Assembly (NCBI GenBank): GCA_964604195.1
Contig: CAZRXW010000008.1
Span: 1-42,850, forward strand
DNA: 42,850 nt
Reading direction: 5' to 3'
Origin: SSEF01 sp964604195
GTDB lineage: Bacteria; Patescibacteriota; Minisyncoccia; Moranbacterales; UBA1568
Both the position numbers and the translations under genes were made by a program. Within the stretch, counting starts at the first letter, position 1, and every line of letters starts with the position of its first letter. Shown here in pieces: positions 7,969-15,681 of the stretch. The notes beneath the pieces were generated by a model. The model worked only from the letters and a program-made list of their open reading frames with translations. It made no database searches and had not been told where the DNA came from.

Positions 7969-9099
7969 AACAATCACTATGTGTGGTATAAATGGCTTTA
8001 ACTTTAAAGATCAGGATCTCCTTCAGGCAATGAATGGGGCCATTCGTCATCGCGGACCGGATGATGCTGGCCAATATTTGTCTAGTGATGTTTCGCTTGG
8101 GCATACTCGATTATCAATTATTGATCTTAGCACTGCTGGACATCAGCCGATGGAATATACTCATGAGAGCAAGAAGATTGTCGTAGTTTTTAACGGGGAA
8201 ATATACAATTATCAGGAAATTCGTAAAGACCTTCAAGGCAGGGGATTTTCATTTAGCTCTTCGTCAGATACAGAGGTTCTGGCTGCTGCATATTGTGCTT
8301 ACGGCGAAGAATGTGTCCAGAAATTTAATGGCATGTGGTCCTTCTGTATCTATGATCTTGAGAAAGAGATCTTATTTTGCTCTCGAGATAGATTTGGGAA
8401 GAAACCATTCTACTATTATTTCCATGAGGGGAAGTTTATTTTTAGTTCTGAACTGAAAGCTATTTTGGAACATAAGTCATTGAACATTAATACCGAAAGT
8501 AATATTAATCCTGAGGCCGTAGATCTCTATTTTTCTTTAGGTTTTATCCCTGCCCCATTGTCTATTTATTGCAATGTATTCAAGTTGGAAGCGCGTCACA
8601 ATCTCGTCTTTGATTTAACGACGAGATCCCTAAAAACATATCAATACTATTTTCTTCCATCATATCAACCTTGCTATGACCGGAAAAAATTGGTAGCTGA
8701 AGGACGAAAAATATTGGCTGACGCCGTAAAGATTAGGATGCGCTCCGATGTTCCGGTAGGGGCCTTTCTAAGTGGCGGACTTGATAGTTCTACAGTAGTA
8801 GGCATGATGAAGAATTATACAGATATCAGTAAATTGCATACTTTTTCTATTGGTTTTGATGGGAAGTATGATGAGACCCCATACATTAATATTGTTAAAG
8901 ATCATTTTAAGACTGAGCATCATCACGAATATTTTTGTGAGGAGGACTTTGAAAAACTCCTCGATCAATACATTTTTTGTTACGATGAACCGTTCGGTGA
9001 TTTTGGTGGTTTTCCAACACTGAAAGTGTCTCAGCTCGCAAAGGAAAAAGTTACTGTTGTTCTGACAGGCGATGGGGGAGATGAGATATTTGGTGGGTA
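7945..9099. repeat. Perfect 1,155-bp direct repeat, copy 2
   Basis: This is identical to 3989-5143, in the same orientation and 3,956 bases away. It supplies the end of the upstream GT4 gene, an 11-base spacer (including the GT4 stop codon's surroundings) and the first 374 codons of asnB-2. Recombination between the two copies would remove exactly 3,956 bases and leave one intact asnB gene. Confidence 0.97.
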
Positions 9100-9844
9100 T
9101 ACTTCATATATCAATCTCGCACAGTTATTATTTGTTGAAAAAATACCGAAGATAATAAGAAAATTAATTAGAAAGTTTTTGGGTATTTTTTCATTCGAAC
9201 CACTTTCTTTGTGTGGAAAAGTAAAGGAGCTTTTTTCTTGGTCTTTACGTTATTCAAGCAACAGTGTGCTTATGGATCTTTACCCAGGAAATCGCTTCTG
9301 GACAGCGCAAGGTGTTGTTTTTTATAAAGATAAGATGAACAGCTGCCTTCAATTGAGTAACAATAATCTTTGTGAAGCAGTACGCATTTATGATTTATTA
9401 TTTGGAACTCTTTCTGACAACTTTTTAGTAAAAACTGATCGGGGAACAATGATGTATGGTATTGAAGCAAGAAATCCTCTTCTTGACTATCGACTGGCTG
9501 AGTTTTCACAGAGGATACCGACTGACTATAAGGTCGATTATTTTGGGGGAAGTAAGAAACTTATGAGAGAGATTACCAAAGATTACCTACCGGATATATT
9601 GATTAAGAAAAAAAATAAACAAGGGTTTACCCCACCCTTTAGAGAATATTTATTTTCACAGAAAAATCATGAAGAATTGTTTGATAGTTTAGAAAAATTA
9701 AACGTAAGCATACTTCCTGAGGAGGTAGCCTCTATTGTAAAAATACTAAGAATAACAAAAATTTTGAAAGAACAGAATAAAGACCTGGCTCTCAAGGCTT
9801 ATTTATTTACTAAATTTACTCAAAGATGGATAAGAAGCACATAA
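7979..9844 (+). CDS. asnB: AsnB-like glutamine-dependent amidotransferase, copy 2
   Basis: A 621-residue paralogue of asnB-1. Residues 1-374 (all glutaminase residues, SGGLDSS at 265-271, GDGGDEIFGGY) are identical in protein and DNA. The C-terminal part is full length but clearly different in sequence, with KTDRGTMMYGIEARNPLLDYRLAEF where copy 1 has KIDRASMLFGLETRSPFLDYRLAEF, and a longer tail. Both copies look functional, so this is not a pseudogene pair. The synthetase C-terminal half helps shape the acceptor site, so the two may share ammonia production but act on different acids (inference). The start lies 10 bases after the GT4 stop, with no Shine-Dalgarno sequence. The 3' end overlaps the next gene by 19 bases. 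The C-terminal half is markedly AT-rich. Confidence 0.92.
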   Translation: MCGINGFNFKDQDLLQAMNGAIRHRGPDDAGQYLSSDVSLGHTRLSIIDLSTAGHQPMEYTHESKKIVVVFNGEIYNYQEIRKDLQGRGFSFSSSSDTEVLAAAYCAYGEECVQKFNGMWSFCIYDLEKEILFCSRDRFGKKPFYYYFHEGKFIFSSELKAILEHKSLNINTESNINPEAVDLYFSLGFIPAPLSIYCNVFKLEARHNLVFDLTTRSLKTYQYYFLPSYQPCYDRKKLVAEGRKILADAVKIRMRSDVPVGAFLSGGLDSSTVVGMMKNYTDISKLHTFSIGFDGKYDETPYINIVKDHFKTEHHHEYFCEEDFEKLLDQYIFCYDEPFGDFGGFPTLKVSQLAKEKVTVVLTGDGGDEIFGGYTSYINLAQLLFVEKIPKIIRKLIRKFLGIFSFEPLSLCGKVKELFSWSLRYSSNSVLMDLYPGNRFWTAQGVVFYKDKMNSCLQLSNNNLCEAVRIYDLLFGTLSDNFLVKTDRGTMMYGIEARNPLLDYRLAEFSQRIPTDYKVDYFGGSKKLMREITKDYLPDILIKKKNKQGFTPPFREYLFSQKNHEELFDSLEKLNVSILPEEVASIVKILRITKILKEQNKDLALKAYLFTKFTQRWIRST

Positions 9845-11076
9845 TTGGACTTACTCATGTATTTCGAGAACAACTCGCTGATGTTGTTTTTGGTCTCAAG
9901 GATTTTTTAGTTTATGATCCCGATAAATCAGTTACTACTAATGTTTCTGAATGGAATAGCATAGCTATGTTTGGTAGTTTCTCGGGATATATAAATTTTT
10001 CATCTATAACAAAAACCCCAGTTATCTCAAGAATTCAAAAAATATTTGGATTAATAAATATTAGATATATTAACAGTAAAAAATATACATCAGCTGACGT
10101 GCTTTTTGCAAATGGAGGGTTTTTAATATCAAATAAACCCTATATTACCTATCTGGAAAAGAGCACCCAAATCTTTGGGTATACTGCGAAGAATTACAAC
10201 AAACCGATAGGCAAGTGGCTTTTACGAAATAGACTAAATGATAAAAATTTAAAATTTATATTTTTTCGAACAGAAACTGCAAAAATAGGATTCATTAATA
10301 CGTTTATTGACGATCCCGTTATTAAAGACGCGATTATTAAAAAAGGAGTTTCGGTATATCCACCAGTATTTCCCGCTGAAGGTTGTGAGAGTCTTGAAAG
10401 ATTTATCAACCCAACAGTGGTTAAATTTCTTTTTGTTAGCTCTTCCTTCCTCTTAAAGGGAGGTGTTGAGATGGTCACTGCCTTTGATAGACTATCGAAA
10501 GAATTGAAAAATATTGAACTTACGATCATTACTAAGATTGGCACTATAGATGACTCTACTCTTAGGGTTATAAAGAATAATAAGCAAATAGTTCTAATTG
10601 AACCAATGCCTAGGAATGTTCTTTATGCGGAGTATTTTTTAAAATCACACTGCTTTGTTTACCCTACTTATTCAGACAGCTTCTCTATGGTGATTAATGA
10701 GGCTATGGGATCCTTTCTTCCGGTGATTACCTCTGATTTCTTTTCCATTCCCGAAAGGATTGTTAATGAGGAAAATGGCTTCCTTTTTAAGTCACCGTTT
10801 AAGAATTACGATAGTAAGTTTGTTATTTATGAAGAACATTTTTCCGATGATACAAGTATTATTAAAAAAATATACGACGCAGGAAATTCTGGGGCGTTGA
10901 AATATGTCGAAGATTTTCTTTACGAGAAAATGAAAATATTATCAATAGATAATAACGTATTACAGAGTATGGCAGAAAGTTCAAAAAAATATTATTATAA
11001 TCAGATTAATGCAAAAGAGATAAAAATTCGAGTGAATAATTATTTTTTGTCAGCCGTAGATCCAAAGGCTGATTAA
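9826..11076 (+). CDS. GT4-like glycosyltransferase
   Basis: A 416-residue GT-B fold protein, recognised mainly from its C-terminal half: SSSFLLKGGVEMVTAF begins the donor domain, and YPTYSDSFSMVINEAMGS carries a GT4-type motif with the second Glu kept and an Asp in place of the usual first Glu. The N-terminal acceptor domain (HIIGLTHVF start) is highly divergent. It probably acts on the lipid-linked glycan in the cytoplasm. The ATG overlaps the asnB-2 end by 19 bases, which suggests coupled translation. Its stop overlaps the stop of the minus-strand methyltransferase by four bases, so transcription converges here with no visible terminator. Very AT-rich: one 60-base line within it (10021-10080) has 10 G+C. 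Confidence 0.78.
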   Translation: MDKKHIIGLTHVFREQLADVVFGLKDFLVYDPDKSVTTNVSEWNSIAMFGSFSGYINFSSITKTPVISRIQKIFGLINIRYINSKKYTSADVLFANGGFLISNKPYITYLEKSTQIFGYTAKNYNKPIGKWLLRNRLNDKNLKFIFFRTETAKIGFINTFIDDPVIKDAIIKKGVSVYPPVFPAEGCESLERFINPTVVKFLFVSSSFLLKGGVEMVTAFDRLSKELKNIELTIITKIGTIDDSTLRVIKNNKQIVLIEPMPRNVLYAEYFLKSHCFVYPTYSDSFSMVINEAMGSFLPVITSDFFSIPERIVNEENGFLFKSPFKNYDSKFVIYEEHFSDDTSIIKKIYDAGNSGALKYVEDFLYEKMKILSIDNNVLQSMAESSKKYYYNQINAKEIKIRVNNYFLSAVDPKAD

Positions 11077-11942
11077 ACCTTCTTACTAATGAACCACAAT
11101 ATCGGGTACATTTTTGTTTTTCGGATCACTAAGATTGCAAGTTTTTCTAGTTTAAATTTATAAATTATACTCATAACAAAATCTAGTTTTCTATTACCTG
11201 TTCCAGTTTCTTTTCCTGCATTAAACTTCCACTCCACTCTATAATCATCGTAGATATCAATGATGTCTACAAATTTTTCTTTTTTAAGGAGCTTTTTTAT
11301 TAATTTTGGTGTTGTAAAATTAAGCTGATCAACAAATTCGCTATTTCTCTTAAATAGTTTAGATAGAAGTCTTACTGATTTTTTACTTGAATAATAGGGG
11401 AGTTTGATCATTTTTAAGTGAGGTTCATATGGAAAATAATAATTTGGAGCCTCCAAAAATAAAATGCCACCTTTTTTTAGAGTCCGATAACACTCTGACA
11501 GTGCTTTTTTAAGATTTTCTTGATTTTCTAAGTGTTCAGCAATGTCTTTGAAGATTATGATATCAAAAGTATTGCTGGCGAACGGTATTTTTAGAGCAGA
11601 TCCATTTTTTATCTCAATGTTACCTACCCCGTTTATTTCTTTATAGGAGTTTGCCATTTTTATAGCAGTGGCATCAATATCAAATCCTCCAATAAAACTA
11701 AAAGATTTTATTTTCCTAAGAGAAAAAAGGAGTCCGCCCATACTGCATCCAGCATCAAGAATGTTCCCTTTGAATGGAATTTTGTAGTGGTCGAATACTT
11801 GCTGATACATTTCAACAACCTGATCTTGGTTGCCAAATAATTCCATCGGATCATCTGGCCAATCAGAAAGAAACTCTTTGTTATGTCCCTTATTAAATTC
11901 TTGTTTCCACTTTTCGTAGAGTGTGAGTATCTTCGTGTTCAT
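11073..11942 (-). CDS. SAM-dependent methyltransferase (class I)
   Basis: A 289-residue Rossmann methyltransferase. SAM motif I reads ILDAGCSMGG, followed by an acidic strand end (GGFDIDATAI) and IIFKDIAEHLENQE, where Methyltransf_11 proteins place their post-II and motif IV residues. A GGILFLEAPNYY segment matches motif VI. The substrate is unknown; the neighbours point to a sugar or glycan. The start sits in an ATGA overlap with the upstream methyltransferase, indicating translational coupling. The gene is AT-rich like the island, although it is on the minus strand and continues the minus-strand run from the right. Confidence 0.83.
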   Translation of the reverse strand: MNTKILTLYEKWKQEFNKGHNKEFLSDWPDDPMELFGNQDQVVEMYQQVFDHYKIPFKGNILDAGCSMGGLLFSLRKIKSFSFIGGFDIDATAIKMANSYKEINGVGNIEIKNGSALKIPFASNTFDIIIFKDIAEHLENQENLKKALSECYRTLKKGGILFLEAPNYYFPYEPHLKMIKLPYYSSKKSVRLLSKLFKRNSEFVDQLNFTTPKLIKKLLKKEKFVDIIDIYDDYRVEWKFNAGKETGTGNRKLDFVMSIIYKFKLEKLAILVIRKTKMYPILWFISKKV

Positions 11943-12622
11943 TTCTTCTTCTTTACTAAGTAACCAATTCCGGTATAACAGGAAAAGGATAGTAGCTTTT
12001 CTTTCCCAATTAATTTAAATGTTAACCAATCGAATGGCATCTGAAGTGTCCCTACTATTTTAGTGCTAACTTTCCCAATGTTAATTCCAAGGAAATCAAA
12101 AAATCTTCCGAGGTAGTATTCAAAAACATAAAGAAAATAACTCAAGAAAGTATTCGAACATATTTCTTCTAGAATATTATCATCTTTGAAGTATCTTCTA
12201 AAATAATGATGCGTAAATCTAAAATAATCATGATTTTCATGATGAACCGGGGAAAGAAGAGGGATTGTTATTAATTGTACCCCATTTGGCTTTATTATTC
12301 TTTGAAATTCGGATAACGGTAAGAATGGATTATAAAGATGCTCTAACACCTCCGTGCAGATTATTAAATCGACAGAATTATTTTTTAGTGGAATTAATTC
12401 TGTATTTAAGTCTATCTTGAGGTCTGATTTCTCGCTGTAGTAATCAATGCCTATGTAATTTATTACTTTACTCTTCTTTTTTAAGATTTCTTTTATATGT
12501 TTTTCGTATGGTTTGTCTCCGCATCCAACATCCAGTACTGTAATTTCTTCTGCATCTGATAGATATTCTTCAGATTTTTTGGCTAAATAGTTAAAAAAAT
12601 TACATTTCGGTATTATTTGCAT
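11939..12622 (-). CDS. SAM-dependent methyltransferase (class I)
   Basis: A 227-residue methyltransferase with motif I VLDVGCGDKPY and an IICTEVLEHLYNP segment, followed by the IKPNGVQLITIPLLSPVHH strand typical of Methyltransf_11 enzymes. The HHENHDYFRFTHHYFRR stretch occurs in several glycan-cluster methyltransferases, and its His/Tyr-rich loop may shape the acceptor site. The gene lies 14 bases downstream of the GT2 gene and is coupled to the next methyltransferase by ATGA. It is the right-hand edge of the AT-rich segment. The methylated position cannot be told from sequence. Confidence 0.83.
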   Translation of the reverse strand: MQIIPKCNFFNYLAKKSEEYLSDAEEITVLDVGCGDKPYEKHIKEILKKKSKVINYIGIDYYSEKSDLKIDLNTELIPLKNNSVDLIICTEVLEHLYNPFLPLSEFQRIIKPNGVQLITIPLLSPVHHENHDYFRFTHHYFRRYFKDDNILEEICSNTFLSYFLYVFEYYLGRFFDFLGINIGKVSTKIVGTLQMPFDWLTFKLIGKEKLLSFSCYTGIGYLVKKKK

Positions 12623-12636
12623 ATATCTATATTAAA

Positions 12637-13425
12637 TTAATTAAAAATCGATCTTTTTATTTTTTTAATCCAATCTGGTAGTAATATTAAGATGAATGGC
12701 TCGATCAAGTGTTGATATTTTGAGATTGGTTGTTTATAGAGCTTAATATATTTTAGTTGTGTTTTGACACATAGAAGCATCTGGATACGCTGCTTTCGGG
12801 CAGTAAGAGTATCGTCAGCGCTTCGATGACAGAAGAATTCTCCGATATTAGCCATTTTGGTATGAGGAAGAAGTCTGAGCCAGAGTTCGTAGTCCTGGCC
12901 ATAACGCCAGAGTGGATTGTAAGATCCAACTTGTTTAATAAGTTCGGTACGGAATACGACGGCGCTGTGAGCGAAGGGATTTCTCTTGAAGATATTTTTC
13001 TGAATATCTTCACTGCTTATGGGGAGCCTTATTTTTTTGGTACCATTTTTCCCATGATTTTCATACCAGGTGCCAACGAGACCATGATCATGGTAAATAT
13101 CGAGAAATTCAATCTGTCTAGCGAGCTTTTCTCTGTGCCACCAATCATCAGCGTCGATACGGGCAGTGTAGGGCTCATGGATGAGTTCTAGTCCTTTGTT
13201 GAGTGATTTGGTGAGGCCAAGATTTGGTCTATTATGGACAATAATAAATCGATCGTTTCCGAACTTTTTTTGCCAGTGTTCAAGTTTGATAGGGGTAGTA
13301 TCCTGAGAAGCATCATCGATGGCAACGATTCTGAAGTCTTGGAAAGATTGTTCTTGAAGACTTTCAAAAGTCCGATCGAGAGTAGCCTCTGCATTGTGGA
13401 GAGCGATGAGGATGGCGCATTTCAT
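12637..13425 (-). CDS. Family 2 glycosyltransferase (GT-A)
   Basis: A 262-residue inverting GT2 enzyme. The N-terminal nucleotide-binding fold starts CAILIALHNAEATL, with IDDASQD at 36-42 and the metal-binding ARIDADDWW (DADD at about 91-94). The C-terminal part contains the SAVVFRTELIKQVG and GQDYELWLR segments, in which the Asp-Glu-like pair provides the catalytic base region. It probably transfers one sugar to a lipid-linked oligosaccharide in the cytoplasm. Its ATG overlaps the stop of the upstream GT4 gene in an ATGA arrangement. Base composition is less AT-rich than the downstream methyltransferases, so the compositional break lies near its 3' end. Confidence 0.9.
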   Translation of the reverse strand: MKCAILIALHNAEATLDRTFESLQEQSFQDFRIVAIDDASQDTTPIKLEHWQKKFGNDRFIIVHNRPNLGLTKSLNKGLELIHEPYTARIDADDWWHREKLARQIEFLDIYHDHGLVGTWYENHGKNGTKKIRLPISSEDIQKNIFKRNPFAHSAVVFRTELIKQVGSYNPLWRYGQDYELWLRLLPHTKMANIGEFFCHRSADDTLTARKQRIQMLLCVKTQLKYIKLYKQPISKYQHLIEPFILILLPDWIKKIKRSIFN

Positions 13426-14519
13426 ATGGTTTCGAGAAACGTTTTGAGAGATTCAGTACTCTTTTGAAGAGAAAAATCCTTTGAAGCAAATGCTCTTGCG
13501 GTGAGACCTACTTCTTGTGCGCGGGCTTTACCCTTTATGATTTCAAGAATTGATGCCTCGATGCCTTTTGAGGAATGTGCCGGCGTAAGATACCCAGTTT
13601 GCTTGTCTTGAATGAGAATTTTATTTTCTGGAATATCGGTTGTGACGACGGGGACGCCAGCAGCCATCGCTTCCAGAATAGCATTTGACTGGCCTTCGAA
13701 GAGAGTGGGGAGAACAAAACAATCTGAAATTTTGAGAAGCTGTAGGACGTCAGTCCGACGGCCGAGGAGGAAGATATTGTTTTTAGAACGATAGTTTTTG
13801 ATCTGTTGCTTGAGGTTCTCCTTCTCTTCTCCGTCTCCGACAAGGAGAAGCTTGGTTGCTTGGGCTCTCGGAGAGATTGCTTCAAATGCCTCAAGTAGAT
13901 AGCGATGGCCCTTATTTACATGGAGGTTGGCGACACAGATGATGACGAAATCTTCCGGGGCGAGGCCAAGGGATTTTCTCAACTCGAAATCAGGTTTGAT
14001 GGAATCGAAATACGCAGTATCGATGCCATTGGGAATAACTGTGATTTTTTCTGGAGCGACACCAATATATTTCATATAAAAATCCTTTACTGCCTCAGAA
14101 TTGGCGAGGTAGTGATGGACGAGCGTTTTGGTGAACCATTCAAGTATGCGAGCGATGAAATATTTTGGATGATTGTAGGTAGTGCGGAGGAAGGGAATGA
14201 TGGGAGCGGTAGTTTTGAGCGCCAGACGTCCGAGCATATCCGCATGGAAAAGGTAGGTGATGATGATATCGGGATTTTCTTCGCAGACGAGTTTTCGTAG
14301 GCGAAGTATGCCGGCAATATCGAAGAATCCGTCGCAGTGTACGGTTTCAACCGTGATGCCGGAGGCGACAAATTTCGGCGCGAGTTCACCAAGTTCTTTG
14401 AGGGTGATGATTCGGTGGTCAAACTCTCGCAGGAGCGGCAAGGTTCGGAGAAGCATGTTCTCACAGCCGCCATTTCCGAGCGATTGGATAATATGGAGTA
14501 TCTTCTTTTTTTGAGTCAT
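13422..14519 (-). CDS. Family 4 glycosyltransferase (GT-B)
   Basis: A GT4 protein of about 365 residues. The N-terminal domain begins KKKILHIIQSLGNGGCENML, the glycine-rich loop typical of the acceptor domain. The C-terminal domain has VANLHVNKGHRYLLEAF and the E-x7-E motif in LPTLFEGQSNAILEAMAAGVP. The open frame starts at 14552, but that start would overlap the upstream gene by 13 bases. The ATG at 14519 leaves a 20-base spacer, puts the conserved first strand near the N-terminus and has a weak GGGTGA upstream, so I use it. It is coupled to the downstream GT2 by ATGA. Confidence 0.88.
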   Translation of the reverse strand: MTQKKKILHIIQSLGNGGCENMLLRTLPLLREFDHRIITLKELGELAPKFVASGITVETVHCDGFFDIAGILRLRKLVCEENPDIIITYLFHADMLGRLALKTTAPIIPFLRTTYNHPKYFIARILEWFTKTLVHHYLANSEAVKDFYMKYIGVAPEKITVIPNGIDTAYFDSIKPDFELRKSLGLAPEDFVIICVANLHVNKGHRYLLEAFEAISPRAQATKLLLVGDGEEKENLKQQIKNYRSKNNIFLLGRRTDVLQLLKISDCFVLPTLFEGQSNAILEAMAAGVPVVTTDIPENKILIQDKQTGYLTPAHSSKGIEASILEIIKGKARAQEVGLTARAFASKDFSLQKSTESLKTFLETI

Positions 14520-14539
14520 ATTCACCCACTTTTGCTGAG

Positions 14540-15652
14540 TCAGAACTTGCAATCATTCGACTGGACAATCCCTATACAGGTGATGCCTGCCTCAGGGTGT
14601 TCGTAGGCTTGGATATCCTTGAGTTTGGCTTGTTTAAACCAGTCCTCGATCTCCTCTCTGTAGTAGTAATTGCTTTTGGGCGTTGCGAGCACATCAAAAG
14701 CATCATTGAGCTTCATATTGAAAGGAAAATGACGGTAATAAGCAAAAGGGAGTTTTGTTTCAATTTTGGGAAAGCCAATCTCTCCAAGCCACTTCCCTAA
14801 GAGATTGATGCCGTGAACTACTCCCCCAGGGATATAGCATAGCTTGTAAAGAAGGGGCTTGGGGAGTTTTTTAAGAAGAGAGCGGAGTGGTTCGTAGAAG
14901 TAGATAGCTCTGGCGTTATTACGGCGATTATAGACCCAGATAAGCATTTGACCACCATTCTTGAGTACGGATGGTAGCATCTGGAAGCCATTTTCTGGCT
15001 CTGGGAGATGATGGAGTACCCCGATAGAATAAGCAATATCAAACTGACCTCGAAATGGCATATGATAAATATCGGCTTGGATAATACAGGTGTTCTCGAG
15101 ATCCTTGGTCATTTCATAGGCGACAATTACGCTTTCACCAAGATCTGAACCGAAAGAGAGGGTGGTGCCAGAGAGGGCAGCCCACTTGGTGAAGCGTCCC
15201 GAGCCACAGCCGATGTCGAGGGTTATTTTCCCCTGAAGATCATTTTCTTTGAGATAGGGAGAGAGGAAGTGAAAGAAGTTTTCTTTCTCGTAGTCGTTTT
15301 CTCGGTAGATATGCTGCCATTCGTAGGCGAAAGATTCGCCAGTTTTTTTCTGATGCTTGAGGAAGGCGTCAAGATTTTCAATCCTGTTGATGATTGCTTG
15401 CCACTCTCTAGCGATAGTATGGGGAAGGGCGAGCTGATACTGTTTGAAAAACTGAAAATGTTCTTGGAGGAGGCTTTCTCGGAGTTCGTCAGTGAGAAGT
15501 CTCGGGATACCACTAATAATTGGGTACCAGCTTCCCTTTGGTGTTATCAAAAGCCCACTCTCTACATGATTAGCATTTTCTTCAAAAGTGGTGAGCGAAA
15601 AAGATTCATGGGAAATTGGATCAGACAGGTACGGAAGATGGGCGCGGCGCAT
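14540..15652 (-). CDS. SAM methyltransferase with degenerate Trm112-like N-terminal domain
   Basis: A 370-residue protein. Residues 1-60 (LPYLSDPISHESFSL, then SWYPIISGIPRLL) match the Trm112/YcaR-like fold, but the cysteines that bind zinc in that family are absent. After a helical linker comes a class I methyltransferase with TLDIGCGSGRFTKWA (motif I), FGSDLGESVI and DIAYSIGVLHHLPEPE. The C-terminal region is rich in aromatic residues and may contact a membrane or lipid-linked acceptor. It lies between asnB-3 (29 bases upstream) and a GT4 gene. The Trm112-like N-terminus is common in methyltransferases that act on glycolipids or quinones. The substrate is not predictable. Confidence 0.83.
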   Translation of the reverse strand: MRRAHLPYLSDPISHESFSLTTFEENANHVESGLLITPKGSWYPIISGIPRLLTDELRESLLQEHFQFFKQYQLALPHTIAREWQAIINRIENLDAFLKHQKKTGESFAYEWQHIYRENDYEKENFFHFLSPYLKENDLQGKITLDIGCGSGRFTKWAALSGTTLSFGSDLGESVIVAYEMTKDLENTCIIQADIYHMPFRGQFDIAYSIGVLHHLPEPENGFQMLPSVLKNGGQMLIWVYNRRNNARAIYFYEPLRSLLKKLPKPLLYKLCYIPGGVVHGINLLGKWLGEIGFPKIETKLPFAYYRHFPFNMKLNDAFDVLATPKSNYYYREEIEDWFKQAKLKDIQAYEHPEAGITCIGIVQSNDCKF

Positions 15653-15681
15653 AGCAAATCTATTTGGCTTATTGGCTTATT

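Noticed and set aside
3989..9099. Transposon or insertion sequence as cause of the repeat
   Set aside because: No transposase, terminal inverted repeats or target-site duplications are visible, and the repeat ends inside a codon of asnB.
4023..9844. One of the asnB copies as a pseudogene
   Set aside because: Both are full length, in frame, and keep all recognised catalytic motifs.
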